From Burkholderia sp. PAMC 26561 (lineage in GTDB: Bacteria > Pseudomonadota > Gammaproteobacteria > Burkholderiales > Burkholderiaceae), in contig NZ_CP014315.1 of NCBI RefSeq assembly GCF_001557535.2, positions 310,001 to 374,000 on the forward strand: DNA of 64,000 bases, read 5' to 3'. Below the pieces are notes generated by a model, which had not been told where the DNA came from, made no database searches, and saw only the letters and a list, made by a program, of their open reading frames with translations. A program made the translations under genes and the position numbers. Numbering within the stretch: position 1 is the first letter of the stretch; the number at the start of each line of letters is the position of its first letter. This document shows positions 18,977 through 28,461 of this stretch, piece by piece.

Positions 18977-20158
18977 ATGCTGTCAGTCGATCCCGTCGTT
19001 CCCGGCATTGCCGCCATTGCGCCGGAGTTCATCGCGGTGCGCAGGAAAATTCACGCGCATCCGGAACTCGCATTCGAGGAACGGGCGACCGGGGATCTCG
19101 TTGCCAGTTTGCTCGAGCAGTGGGGGTATGAGGTGACGCCTGGTGTCGGCAAAACGGGCGTGGTCGGCGTGCTCAAGCATGGCGGTGGCACGAAGCGCAT
19201 CGGCCTGCGTGCGGACATGGATGCATTGCCTATCGAGGAAGCGACGGGGCTGCCCTACACGAGCGCCGTGCCGAAAACCATGCACGCGTGCGGCCACGAC
19301 GGCCATACCGCCATGCTGTTGTGCGCCGCGCGCTACCTGGCGGAAAGCCGCCAGTTCTCGGGCACGCTCACGGTGATTTTCCAGCCCGCCGAGGAAAGCT
19401 ACGGCGGCGCACGCGTGATGATGGAAGACGGACTTTTCGAGCGCTTTCCCTGCGATGCCATCTTCGGCCTGCACAACATGCCGGGCTTCGAAACAGGTTG
19501 CATGAGTTTCTGCACCGGACCTGCGATGGCATCGGCGGACCGGGCGACTATCGTGTTGCGCGGCCTCGGTGGACACGGCGCGCTTCCGCATCTTTCGCGC
19601 GATCCCATGCCGGCGGTGGGCGCGATCATCCTGGCCTTGCAGAGCATCGTTGCGCGGGAAGTCGATTCGCAGAAGTCCGCGGTGATCTCGGTGGGCAGCG
19701 TGAAGGCCGGCGATACCTTCAACGTCATCCCGCAAACCGCCGAGATGAAACTTTCCATTCGCGCGCTTGACCCCGCCGTGCGCGCGCTCTTGCGCGAGCG
19801 CATTACCACGCTCATCCACGCGCAGGGAGCAGCGTTCGGAGTCGAGGCGGACATCGATTACGAATGGGGTTATCCGGTGCTTTTCAATCACGCGGACCCC
19901 ACGGCATTTTCCGCCGATGTCGCCACGAAACTGCTCGGCGCGCAACGCGTCGACACGAACGCAAGGCCGCTGATGGGCAGCGAGGATTTCGCCTACATGC
20001 TGCAGGTCGTGCCGGGTTCGTATGCCTGGATTGGCAACGGAATCGAAGGCAAAGGCAGTTGCATGGTCCATAACCCGGGCTACGACTTCAACGACGACAT
20101 CCTGGCGCTCGGCGCGAGTTATTGGGTGCGGCTGGCCGAAGCGTATCTCGCTGATTGA
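18977..20158 (+). CDS. M20-family amidohydrolase (N-acyl amino acid / hippurate hydrolase type)
   Basis: The 393-residue enzyme belongs to the M20D metallopeptidases. Metal-binding and catalytic motifs are RADMDALPI, HACGHDGHTAML and PAEESYGGARVM; the dimerisation lid has GLGGHGALPH. Members hydrolyse N-acyl or N-benzoyl amino acids, or indole-acetyl conjugates, in the cytoplasm. The ribosome-binding site AAGGAG precedes the ATG. The following gene encodes an MHS-type proton symporter and the LysR gene is divergent, which gives a compact uptake-and-hydrolysis unit for an acylated amino acid. The exact acyl group is not visible in the sequence. Confidence 0.9.
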   Translation: MLSVDPVVPGIAAIAPEFIAVRRKIHAHPELAFEERATGDLVASLLEQWGYEVTPGVGKTGVVGVLKHGGGTKRIGLRADMDALPIEEATGLPYTSAVPKTMHACGHDGHTAMLLCAARYLAESRQFSGTLTVIFQPAEESYGGARVMMEDGLFERFPCDAIFGLHNMPGFETGCMSFCTGPAMASADRATIVLRGLGGHGALPHLSRDPMPAVGAIILALQSIVAREVDSQKSAVISVGSVKAGDTFNVIPQTAEMKLSIRALDPAVRALLRERITTLIHAQGAAFGVEADIDYEWGYPVLFNHADPTAFSADVATKLLGAQRVDTNARPLMGSEDFAYMLQVVPGSYAWIGNGIEGKGSCMVHNPGYDFNDDILALGASYWVRLAEAYLAD

Positions 20159-20209
20159 GTGACTGAACGCCTCCAAATACTCCCCAAGTACCGCGCATCG
20201 AGAAAAATC

Positions 20210-21526
20210 ATGGGCATCCCTTCAATACGCGATATCAACGTGGCAACGGGCATGGTTCCGGTGCGCAAGCAAAGCCGTGCGCGGCTCGTCGCTGCGGCGG
20301 CCGCGGGCAATGCGCTGGAGTTCTACGACTTCACTGTCTACGGATTCTTCGCCCTCGTGATTGGCAAGCTCTTCTTTCCAGTGCAGGACCCGGTCGGACA
20401 GTTGCTTCTCGCGGTCGCGAGCTTCGGTGTCGGTTTCTTCACGCGGCCGGTCGGCGGATTGCTGATTGGCATTTATGCTGATCGCGCGGGCCGCAAGAAG
20501 GCGATGATCCTGACGCTCGGGCTCATGGCCCTGGGCACGGCGATGATCGCGGTCGCGCCGACCTATGCGCAAGCCGGCGTTGCCGGTCCGTTGATCCTGG
20601 TGATCGCACGGCTGATCCAGGGCTTTTCGGCGGGCGGTGAAGTCGGGGCATCGACTACGTTGCTGATCGAGCAGGCGCCGCCGAACCGGCGCGGCTTCTA
20701 TGCATCGTGGCAGTTCGCGAGCCAGGGACTTGCCGCACTCGCCGGCGCGCTGACGGGCGTCGCGCTGACGGCGAGCCTCACGTCCGCGCAACTTGAAAAT
20801 TGGGGATGGCGCGTGCCGTTTGTTATCGGTACGTTGATCGTGCCAGTCGGCTGGTGGCTGCGTCGGACGCTCGAAGAAGAACCGCCTCGAACGCCGATGC
20901 CGAAGGCGCCAAAACTTCCTTTAATCGATGTCATTGGCAATCATCGGCGCGCACTGCTGAGCGGGCTCGGCCTGACGATCGCCGGGACGGCAGCGCATTT
21001 CATCATCGTTTTTTATCTATCGATCTACGGCGTGAAGACGCTCGGCCTGCCCCCGGCAACCGCGATGCTGTCGGGATGTTTGTCGGGCGCGATCATTTTC
21101 GTGCTTGCGCCCGTCGGTGGTTATCTGACTGACCGCTTCGGGCGCAAGCCGCTTGCACAGGTGACGCGCGTGATCCTGATGCTCGCAATCTATCCCGCTT
21201 TTGTCGCATTGAACACGTGGCCGGCGACCAGCACGCTGATCATCGTGGTGGCACTGCTCTCTTCGGTGCATGCGATCAACATCGGCGGCGTTGGAGCCAT
21301 GCTCGGCGAGCTCTTTCCGCGCGCCGTTCGCGCGACCGGCGGCGCCGTGGTGTATAGCGTCGGTGTTGCGATCTTCGGCGGCTTCGCGCAGTTCTTCGTG
21401 ACGTCGCTGATCATCGTGACCGGCAGCGTGCTGGCGCCGGCGTGGTATGTGATCGGCTGCGGCGCGCTCGGGCTGATAGCGGTTGCATGCATGGACGAAA
21501 CGTCGCACAAGGCGCTGGATGAGTAG
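20210..21526 (+). CDS. MFS transporter, metabolite:H+ symporter (MHS) family
   Basis: The protein of about 438 residues has twelve predicted membrane segments and the MHS signatures GNALEFYDFTVYGF at the start, ADRAGRKKAM in the 2-3 loop, RLIQGFSAGGEVGAS and TDRFGRKPLA in the 8-9 loop. MHS members import organic acids and similar solutes, such as citrate, shikimate and proline betaine. The frame is open from a GTG at 20159 that touches the stop of the hydrolase gene; the ATG at 20210 better fits the family start. It most likely imports the substrate of the amidohydrolase encoded before it. Confidence 0.88.
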   Translation: MGIPSIRDINVATGMVPVRKQSRARLVAAAAAGNALEFYDFTVYGFFALVIGKLFFPVQDPVGQLLLAVASFGVGFFTRPVGGLLIGIYADRAGRKKAMILTLGLMALGTAMIAVAPTYAQAGVAGPLILVIARLIQGFSAGGEVGASTTLLIEQAPPNRRGFYASWQFASQGLAALAGALTGVALTASLTSAQLENWGWRVPFVIGTLIVPVGWWLRRTLEEEPPRTPMPKAPKLPLIDVIGNHRRALLSGLGLTIAGTAAHFIIVFYLSIYGVKTLGLPPATAMLSGCLSGAIIFVLAPVGGYLTDRFGRKPLAQVTRVILMLAIYPAFVALNTWPATSTLIIVVALLSSVHAINIGGVGAMLGELFPRAVRATGGAVVYSVGVAIFGGFAQFFVTSLIIVTGSVLAPAWYVIGCGALGLIAVACMDETSHKALDE

Positions 21527-21532
21527 GCACCG

Positions 21533-22078
21533 TCAGTCGCAGCCCGCAAGTTCACGCCGCTCGGCGTTTTGCAGCGGAAAACCATTGAACGCGCATTTCA
21601 TCAATGCGGGTAATGCGGCGCTCCCGGCCGGATCGCGGTCGGCGTGCGTGACGCTCACTTGATACACGGTCGCGCCGGTCTTGCTTCCGATGAACTGGAC
21701 GGTCAACGCATGGACATAGCGCTTTCGTTCAAAGAAGCCCGTCGATGCTGCGAAGTCATCGCACGCTTCTTCCGGCGCGGTCGAACACGTGGCCTGGACG
21801 CGGACGTTCTGCGGGCGGGTCGCGTAGCCGAGCTTGATCAGGTAGTCCGCCTGAGTTGCTAACGCGGGTTGCAGGCCCTGTGCGGTGAGCGCTTCACGCA
21901 GCGGTCGGGCGGTTGCGTCATCCACGCCGGCTTGCGTTTTATCGAGCGCGTATGTCCTGATGCCGCTCGTCGAGAACGCGCCATCGCGATACGCGCTGAT
22001 GCGAACCGGTTGTTCACTCGCGCAGGCACTCAGCAGTGCAAGAAGAAGCACGGCGGCACGCATTGATCGTAGTTTCAC
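21533..22078 (-). CDS. DUF4136-like lipoprotein
   Basis: The 181-residue protein starts with a lipoprotein signal whose lipobox is LLSAC, so the mature protein is lipid-anchored at the cysteine near residue 19. The rest resembles the DUF4136 type: a short AYRDGAFSTSGIRTYALD start, repeated small strands and a late HALTVQFIG segment. It contains several cysteines (CSTAPEEAC and CAFNGF). It lies 14 bases after the CHASE2 kinase gene and is probably the last gene of the same operon. Function is unknown; an envelope role linked to the signalling genes is inferred from position only. Confidence 0.72.
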   Translation of the reverse strand: MKLRSMRAAVLLLALLSACASEQPVRISAYRDGAFSTSGIRTYALDKTQAGVDDATARPLREALTAQGLQPALATQADYLIKLGYATRPQNVRVQATCSTAPEEACDDFAASTGFFERKRYVHALTVQFIGSKTGATVYQVSVTHADRDPAGSAALPALMKCAFNGFPLQNAERRELAGCD

Positions 22079-22092
22079 TTCATATCCCTCTC

Positions 22093-24462
22093 TTATTGCT
22101 CGACGGCGTGCGCACGTAATGTGATCGTTACGGCGGTTCCCACGTTCAGCGCGCTTTCGATCGCGATATCACCGGCATGGCGGCTCACCACGGTCTTGAC
22201 GAACGCCATGCCGAGACCGGTCCCGTCGCTTGCCGGCTGGCCATCGGCATGAAAGCGGCGAAAGCGCTCGAAGAGATGCGCCTGTTGCTCGATCGCGATG
22301 CCATACCCCTGATCGCGGACCACGCAGACCACCGTATCCGCCGTCGCGCTGATGATGCAATCCACGCGCGTCGCGGGCGGGCTGAACTTGACGGCGTTGC
22401 TCAGCAGGTTGATCAGCGCGCGCGTCATCAAGGAACGGTCGGCCAGCACCCAGAAGTGCTCCCCTTGCGACTCGCATCGGACATCGATTTGTTTTGCGCT
22501 GGCTTGCGGCCAGATTTCGTCGCTGGCATCGATTGCAAGCTCATGAAGGTTCAAAGGCTCGAGCTGGTAATGCTGCGACTCGGCGCGCGCGAGTTGCACG
22601 AAGTCATCGGCGAGAGCGAGCGACCGGCGCGCGTAACGTTCAACGCGTTCCGTCAGATCCACCGCGCGCTGCGAATCGAGATGCGGCCGCTCGGTTTCAA
22701 GCAGCGCCAGGATGGATGCCTGCGGCGAGCGCATGTCGTGTGACAGGAGATGCAGCATGTCGTCGCGCTGACGCTCGGACGCGTGCAGCGCGGTGATATC
22801 GACCCAGCTCGCGATCCATCCCGGCGCGTCGCCCGTGTTGGTTGTGCAAGGCGCGTAACGGAGCATGTGGTCACGGCCGTGGAGATCGCGTACCTCGATG
22901 CCGCGTGTCATCACGTCCGCATGTGCGGCTACGCGTGGATCGAGAACAGCGGGCCATGAAATGTCGCGGGTGGTTTCATCGACGAGGCGCACGAAGTGGA
23001 ATGTGCTGAAGACATCCATGATGGACATGTCGGTGAAACGCATCGGGCCGAGTTGAAGGCGCGCGGGATCGTTGACCATCAGGATGCGGCCGGCGTGATC
23101 GCAAACCACGATGGGCTCCGGCAAACTGTTCAGGCTGTCCCAGATAAATTGCCGCATGTTGCGCTGACGCTGCACGGCTTCGCGCGTGAGTCCGATAAGC
23201 CGTTCGAGCATATCGCCGGCTGCGTGGTGCGGTTTTTTATCGGCGCCGGGCAGCAGGTTGGGTTCGGCGGCGAGGAGGCGCAGCTCCTGGCCGAGATAGG
23301 ACATGGCGACTTCGAGCCGCCGCCAGCTCCATAGCAGATAGATCAGCGCGAGACCGCCGAGCGCGGGAACCGGCGATAGCCAACGCGAGCGCACATACAT
23401 CAGCGCGGCGCTCGCAATCAGACTTGCAGCCGCAAGCCCTGCGGTCAGGATCAGCGACTGGAACGGCGACATCACCAGCAAGCCGCCCAGCAGCAAGAGG
23501 ACAGGCACGATACTCGTCCAGACGCCCGTCGGGTTATCGACGGGAACGACGGCGCGGCCTTCGAGCAGCGCGTCGAGGATCGTCGCGTGGATATCGACGC
23601 CGGGCAACTCGCCGAGCGCGCCGGATACCGGTGTGGCGAAACGGTCACGCAATCCTGCGGCCGTCGCGCCGACGAGCACGACCTTGCCCGTGAAAAATTC
23701 CGGCGGCACCTGGCCGAGCATCGCGGATACGAACGATACACGCGGATACTCTGCCGACTCACGCGAAAACGGAATCAGCATTCGATGTGCACGCCGGAGG
23801 TCGCCGGCGGATGCGGCGTCTTTTCCTTGCGTGCGGGGTAATGGCGCATGCGGGCCGCGCAGCGCGTGGTACACCGGCACCATCAATCCTGGCCACCAGT
23901 CGCGCCCGTTGCCCTCGAACAGCGAGACACTGCGTGCGATGCCGTCGCGGTCCACATCGAGATCGATATGTCCTATGCCCGCGGCTGCATCGCGCAGAAC
24001 GGGAACGGGCTCCACGGCCGCAGGCGCATTCTGGTTGAGCGGCTGGCGATCGACCAGCAACGGCAGATATGTGGGCACGCTTTTCATCGCATTGGCAAAG
24101 GCCGTGTCACCCGGCGATGACTCCGTGAACAGCACGTCGTACGCTACAGCGCGCGGCTTCGCTTTGGCGATCTGCTCGAGCAACGCCGCATGTGTGTCGC
24201 GCGGCCATGGCCAGCGCCCGAGTTCGGCAATGCTTTCGTCGTCGATGGCAACGATCACTATGTCCGATGCCATCCGATGCGTCGAACGCAGCCGCAGCTG
24301 ATCGTAGACCAGGAAGCTTGCGCGTTCCGTCAGCGGACCGACGACGCCATACACCACGGCGGCAATCCCGATCGCGCCTATCAGCGTCCACTCGAACAGG
24401 AAGCGCCTGCCTATCGACGGACCCCGGTCCCGTCGCTCGCTAAAAGAAAACCGCCACGGCAT
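22093..24462 (-). CDS. CHASE2-domain sensor histidine kinase
   Basis: This 789-residue protein has one membrane segment (about residues 23-45), a large periplasmic CHASE2 domain (DIVIVAIDDESIAELGRWPWPR to DIHATILDALLEG), three closely spaced membrane segments (about 315-385), a PAS domain, then HisKA and HATPase_c. The phospho-acceptor histidine is in MLHLLSHDMRSPQ near residue 570; ATP-binding motifs are LLSNAVKFS, RDQGYGI and GTGLGMAFV. The gene follows the LysM-FecR gene by seven bases and the response regulator is the first gene of the operon. The three should form one pathway that senses an envelope or extracellular signal; the ligand is unknown. Confidence 0.92.
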   Translation of the reverse strand: MPWRFSFSERRDRGPSIGRRFLFEWTLIGAIGIAAVVYGVVGPLTERASFLVYDQLRLRSTHRMASDIVIVAIDDESIAELGRWPWPRDTHAALLEQIAKAKPRAVAYDVLFTESSPGDTAFANAMKSVPTYLPLLVDRQPLNQNAPAAVEPVPVLRDAAAGIGHIDLDVDRDGIARSVSLFEGNGRDWWPGLMVPVYHALRGPHAPLPRTQGKDAASAGDLRRAHRMLIPFSRESAEYPRVSFVSAMLGQVPPEFFTGKVVLVGATAAGLRDRFATPVSGALGELPGVDIHATILDALLEGRAVVPVDNPTGVWTSIVPVLLLLGGLLVMSPFQSLILTAGLAAASLIASAALMYVRSRWLSPVPALGGLALIYLLWSWRRLEVAMSYLGQELRLLAAEPNLLPGADKKPHHAAGDMLERLIGLTREAVQRQRNMRQFIWDSLNSLPEPIVVCDHAGRILMVNDPARLQLGPMRFTDMSIMDVFSTFHFVRLVDETTRDISWPAVLDPRVAAHADVMTRGIEVRDLHGRDHMLRYAPCTTNTGDAPGWIASWVDITALHASERQRDDMLHLLSHDMRSPQASILALLETERPHLDSQRAVDLTERVERYARRSLALADDFVQLARAESQHYQLEPLNLHELAIDASDEIWPQASAKQIDVRCESQGEHFWVLADRSLMTRALINLLSNAVKFSPPATRVDCIISATADTVVCVVRDQGYGIAIEQQAHLFERFRRFHADGQPASDGTGLGMAFVKTVVSRHAGDIAIESALNVGTAVTITLRAHAVEQ

Positions 24463-24469
24463 GCGTCAC

Positions 24470-25834
24470 CTACCGGGTTTGCGTGAACGAGCGAATTTCG
24501 CCCGGCACCGAAAGCAGCCGGCCGTTCTGGAAGACATCGACCACGATGGTCCAGTAGTACTTGCCCGGCGCGAGATGCGCGACCGACATTTCGCCGCCGG
24601 TGACATCGAGCAGGTCGATGAGCGGTGCGCTCAGGTCGATGTTCCTCGACAAAATGAATCGATACCGCATACCAGGCACCTCGCTGTCCACGTGCCAGCG
24701 GAACGCGTACCCGCCGCTTTCGGTCGGAACGGCGCTGGGGTTGGTGGTGTCGACATGGCGGATGAAGGTGAACACTTGCGGCAGGCCGTCGATGCCCTGC
24801 CCGTCTGTCGCGCTCACGCGCACGAAGTAATTGCCGTCGGGGATGTCGTCGAAGGCGACGCGCAGGCTGCTCGAACGCTGGTCGCGCAGGAGGTCGAGGA
24901 AACCGGCATCAGTGGCGATTTCCGTGCGATAAGCGATGGCGCCACTGACGGCTGTCAGGTCGAATTCGACCTGCTCGAAGCGCTGCAATTTGTCAGGCTC
25001 GACGATCCCCGGCGCGCTCAGCAGCGCGACGGGTGTTCCCGCAATCGCGCCCGTACGCGTGACATTGCCATAGCCGGCCGCCACCAGCGTCTCGGCATGG
25101 CCCGGGACGGGCTGCGGCGCGGCCGAACCATCAGGCGAACTGTCCACGCCGATCTTTCCCGCGAGCACTTCGACCGTCGTCGCGTCCTGCTCCTCCAGGT
25201 AGTTCACGCGAAACCGCGTGCCGCGCACACCCGCAACCACGGACGGCGACGTGACCCGAAACGAATCGCGCGGGTTCGTCAGCGGCGTGACGTCGGTCGT
25301 GACTTCGCCTTGCTTGAGGTCGAAACGGCGTTCGACCGCGCCCGTGAGGAGCGTCGTGCGCAAGCGCGCGATCTGGATCCTGCTGCTCGAGGGCAGCACG
25401 ATATGTGACCCATCGGGCAGTGTCATCGATAAAAACGCATCGCGGCCCGTGCGCACTTCGTCACCTTCATGAAGCAACGCGCCAGCGTTGACAGGAATGA
25501 ACGGCAAGCCCGGCGCCGTGCTTTTCTCCACGCCTCCACGCACCGCGACCACGCGCGCCGTCAGCGACTTCTGCTTGAGCCGCGCGGTCGGCATGGCAAG
25601 ACGCGAGTCGATCTGCAAACGGCGCGGATTCGCAACATGGTTCAGTTCGCGCAAGAGACGCCAGTCGTCGGGGCTTTGCATGTACTGATACGCGAGCGTG
25701 TAGAGCGAATCGTCCGACTTCACCACATAGGGCGTGGTGTCGGGCGGCGGCACGCGTTTCGCGTGCGCGGGCTGCACGCAAAAGACGATCGCCGTGATCA
25801 GAGCCACGCGCCCGGTTTGACTAAACCCATTCAC
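24470..25834 (-). CDS. Periplasmic LysM-FecR domain protein
   Basis: The 454-residue protein has a signal peptide ending in PAHA, a LysM-type domain at about residues 35-85 (YVVKSDDSLYTLAYQYM and the NPRRLQIDSRLAMP end), a FecR domain at about 110-225 (EGDEVRTGRDAFLSMTLPDGS, GVRGTRFRV) and a long C-terminal part with fibronectin-like repeats. LysM binds peptidoglycan and FecR domains relay signals in the periplasm. Placed between the response regulator and the CHASE2 kinase genes with gaps of six and seven bases, it is probably a periplasmic partner of the kinase. No sigma factor is encoded nearby. Confidence 0.9.
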   Translation of the reverse strand: MNGFSQTGRVALITAIVFCVQPAHAKRVPPPDTTPYVVKSDDSLYTLAYQYMQSPDDWRLLRELNHVANPRRLQIDSRLAMPTARLKQKSLTARVVAVRGGVEKSTAPGLPFIPVNAGALLHEGDEVRTGRDAFLSMTLPDGSHIVLPSSSRIQIARLRTTLLTGAVERRFDLKQGEVTTDVTPLTNPRDSFRVTSPSVVAGVRGTRFRVNYLEEQDATTVEVLAGKIGVDSSPDGSAAPQPVPGHAETLVAAGYGNVTRTGAIAGTPVALLSAPGIVEPDKLQRFEQVEFDLTAVSGAIAYRTEIATDAGFLDLLRDQRSSSLRVAFDDIPDGNYFVRVSATDGQGIDGLPQVFTFIRHVDTTNPSAVPTESGGYAFRWHVDSEVPGMRYRFILSRNIDLSAPLIDLLDVTGGEMSVAHLAPGKYYWTIVVDVFQNGRLLSVPGEIRSFTQTR

Positions 25835-25840
25835 GACGAT

Positions 25841-26533
25841 TCATTCCCCTACTTTCTCAAGCCGATAGCCGTAGCTATAGATCGGCGTGATGCGGTATCC
25901 GTTTTGAGGCCGCAACACCAGCTTGGAGCGGATCTGCGACACGTGTGTATCGATGGTGCGCGACGGAATGTCGACGTCCTGCCGCCACACCGACTCGCGA
26001 ATATGCGTGCGCGACAATGGCCGCGACAGGTTGCGAAAAAGCAGCAGCGCCAGTTCGAATTCCTTTTGCGTCAGCGTGACAGGCTCGCCGTTCACCGCAG
26101 CAAGTTGCGCGGCGATGTTGAACCTGTAGATGCCGTAGGTCTCGTGCGGCGCGTCTTTTTGCTTCTGCGCATAGATCCGGCGCAGGAGCGCCTCCACGCG
26201 CGCGAGCAGCACCGGCGGCGAGACGGGCTTCAAAACGTAGTCGTCCGCGCCCGCATTGAGCATCTGGACAATGTCCGCTTCCACGCTGCGGCTTGTCAGA
26301 AACAGAACCGGCAGATTCGTAGTCAGATTTTGCCGGACCCAATTCAGCACGATGTCGCCCGGCATCTCCGGCATGTTCCAGTCGAGCAGCAGCAGGTCGA
26401 ACGGCTGGCGCCTGAGTTCATGGATCAGGCTCTTTCCGTCTGTGAATACCTGGCAATCGTGACCCGCCGAGCTCAGCGTCTGAGCCACATACGCCGTCTG
26501 ACTCAGGTCGTCGTCCAACACGCATATCCGCAT
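25841..26533 (-). CDS. OmpR-family response regulator
   Basis: The 230-residue protein has a receiver domain (residues 1-120) with acidic residues CVLDDDLSQ at the start, the phospho-acceptor aspartate in LLLLDWNMPEMPGD, the threonine/serine site in FLTSRS and the lysine in DDYVLKPVS. The C-terminal winged helix (about 135-228) ends in RSKLVLRPQNGYRITPIYSYGYRLE. It is the first gene of the minus-strand operon with the LysM-FecR protein and the CHASE2 kinase, so it is the cognate regulator. The start at 26533 has GGGGAA upstream. Confidence 0.93.
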   Translation of the reverse strand: MRICVLDDDLSQTAYVAQTLSSAGHDCQVFTDGKSLIHELRRQPFDLLLLDWNMPEMPGDIVLNWVRQNLTTNLPVLFLTSRSVEADIVQMLNAGADDYVLKPVSPPVLLARVEALLRRIYAQKQKDAPHETYGIYRFNIAAQLAAVNGEPVTLTQKEFELALLLFRNLSRPLSRTHIRESVWRQDVDIPSRTIDTHVSQIRSKLVLRPQNGYRITPIYSYGYRLEKVGE

Positions 26534-26664
26534 TGCCTGATTCCCCGTTGAATTATCCAGACGGTCTGTTTGCTTACCGTTTGCTTTTTCTTGCTGATTA
26601 AGCGTGATCTTTTTATCGCCCGATTTAGCGGGCTTTTGCTTTTATTATACTTATCGATGGCTAT

Positions 26665-27072
26665 CTACCGCATTTGAATCAGCATTCTGTCGATGCTTTT
26701 CATTACGTGGTCCCACGCGGCGGCGGAATAATCTTCTCGCGCGTTTGCACACATGCGTGCAAACGTTATCAGCCGCCGTGCCGTGTGTTCGCAATGCGTG
26801 AGCTGAATGGGTTCGTCCTGATCGTCATGCACTCTGTCGAATTGATCCCCGACGCGCTCCACCGAACGACTCAACGCGTCGAGTCTTTTGCGCAGGATAT
26901 CTGCGAGCCAGGGCGTTTCGTCCGCGCAGGAGTCCGCGTACGCCTCAATTGCCGCTCGCGCGTGGCGGTCCATCTCAGGGTCCAGCGTCAGCCGGCGCAA
27001 ACCCTTGGCGGCCTGCCCCGGCCGGATTGACGACTGCAATGCAACTGGACGTCCAATGGACTTACTCAACAT
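26665..27072 (-). CDS. Hypothetical protein, 135 residues
   Basis: The small basic-to-neutral protein has no family I recognise. It is predicted to be mostly helical, with many charged residues (DRHARAAIEAYADSCAD, ERVGDQFDRVHDDQDE) and no signal peptide or membrane segment. A four-helix or coiled arrangement is plausible. It lies upstream of the response regulator on the same strand, 131 bases away, with a small hairpin (26619-26634) between. The antisense frame is also open, so the call rests on the more regular protein composition of this strand. Confidence 0.45.
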   Translation of the reverse strand: MLSKSIGRPVALQSSIRPGQAAKGLRRLTLDPEMDRHARAAIEAYADSCADETPWLADILRKRLDALSRSVERVGDQFDRVHDDQDEPIQLTHCEHTARRLITFARMCANAREDYSAAAWDHVMKSIDRMLIQMR

Positions 27073-27620
27073 GACTAGCCCCCCGGCCTTATATTCTCAA
27101 ACCCCTTCGTTAAATCTGTTCCCTCAAACCGCTTAAAAGCGATTGCACCGCGTCGCGTTGCAAACGGCTCAAGCCGGAATCCCGTAACGTGATCAAGCGG
27201 TTTTGCCAATATTTGGCGTGAAAAATCGCGCCGTCGGCATTCGCTCGGACACAGCGAAACATCACGGCCCGTATATGCGTTATTTCGGCATCGATAATGC
27301 TCGACGCATGATTACCCTGGTAAAGACTTTTGTTTTTCACCGATGCCCTCGAGCTTACGTTTTGATCGCGCCGTGGAGTGGTTTTCCACACGCTGGATTA
27401 AACGGTTCTCCGAAAACGCAACCTGAAGTGCGAGTGCTGTTTTCGATGCACCACTCTACCGCTGTTCAGTCTCTGTTTATGTAGAGTTTTCACTATTTAA
27501 CAGTTTGTGCGAAAGCTCAGCCTGAGCTGAAGCCTTGGTTCAATATGGGTCCTTCCGGGCTGTTCCCTAGCGACCTGCCGGCTCGTGGCGATTAAACTTT
27601 CGCGGCCTTCTCAACCGCCA
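27073..27620. other. 548-base stretch without a confident gene
   Basis: The region is richer in A and T than its surroundings. It holds a minus-strand frame at 27110-27391 whose second half (from an internal ATG at 27262; AKYWQNRLITL, LSRLQRDAVQSLL) looks protein-like, but there is no clear ribosome-binding site and no family match known to me. The part 27400-27620 must contain the promoter of the ModA-like gene; I see no strong box. Confidence 0.35.
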
Positions 27621-28412
27621 ATGACTTCCATGAAATCGTTCTTGCTGAAGCTGTCCGCGTACACATTCATCGCCGCTGCAACGGCCGCGACCGTTGTCCA
27701 GGCCGCCGAGCTGCATGTGATGAGCTCGGGCGGCTTCACCGCCGCCTACAAGATCCTCGGCCCGCAATTCAGCGCGGCAAGCGGCAATACACTCGACACG
27801 GCGCTCGGCCCGTCGATGGGCAAAGCCCCCGAAGCGATCCCTAACCGCCTTGCCCGGGGTGAACCTGCCGATGTCGTCATCATGGTCGGCTATGCGCTCG
27901 ACGATCTGATCAAGCAAGGCAAGGTGATCCCCGGTTCCCGCGTCGAACTCGCCGATTCGGCAATCGGCATGGTCGTGCGCGCGGGTGCGCCGAAGCCCGA
28001 CATCGGCACGATTGACGCATTGAAGGCAACGCTGCTGCACGCAAAGTCCGTCGCCTACTCCGATAGCGCAAGCGGCGTGTACGTACAGAACGAGTTGTTC
28101 AAGCGCCTTGGGATAGAGGATCAGGTCCGTCCGAAAGCGACCATGGTGCCGAAGATTCCGGTGGCGTCGGTGGTCGCGACAGGCGACTATGAAATTGGCT
28201 TCCAGCAAGTGAGCGAGTTGTTGCCCGTGCCGGGCGTCACGTTCGTCGGCAAGATTCCCGATTCGGTGCAATCGGTGACGCGCTTCGCGGCCGGCATACC
28301 GGCGGGTTCACAGCATCCGGTGGAGGCCCGGGCGCTGCTGCAGTATCTGGCATCGCCTGCCGCGTTGCCTGTCGTGAAGCAGACGGGGCTCGATCCGGTG
28401 GCGTCGCATTGA
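27621..28412 (+). CDS. ModA-like periplasmic substrate-binding protein
   Basis: The product of about 263 residues has a signal peptide (cleavage near VVQAA-ELHV) and the fold pattern of type II binding proteins related to molybdate-binding ModA: ELHVMSSGGFTAAYKILGPQF at the start of the mature protein, GEPADVVIMVG and SDSASGVYVQ in the middle, and a final LLQYLASPAALPVV. No permease or ATPase gene is near, so it is an orphan. Proteins of this group in Burkholderiaceae are often not linked to molybdate. The start could also be the ATG at 27630, three codons later. Confidence 0.8.
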   Translation: MTSMKSFLLKLSAYTFIAAATAATVVQAAELHVMSSGGFTAAYKILGPQFSAASGNTLDTALGPSMGKAPEAIPNRLARGEPADVVIMVGYALDDLIKQGKVIPGSRVELADSAIGMVVRAGAPKPDIGTIDALKATLLHAKSVAYSDSASGVYVQNELFKRLGIEDQVRPKATMVPKIPVASVVATGDYEIGFQQVSELLPVPGVTFVGKIPDSVQSVTRFAAGIPAGSQHPVEARALLQYLASPAALPVVKQTGLDPVASH

Positions 28413-28461
28413 TGTCGCACGCGGATGCTACTCTACGGGGTAAGCATTCAAGGACACGGCC

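Noticed and set aside
26619..26634. Small hairpin GCCCG/CGGGC with TTTT after it as a terminator
   Set aside because: The T-run is on the plus strand, but the genes on both sides are on the minus strand, so it has no transcript to end.
27203..27484. 93-codon plus-strand frame in the 27.1-27.6 kb gap
   Set aside because: It overlaps a slightly better minus-strand frame, and neither has a clear start signal or family.
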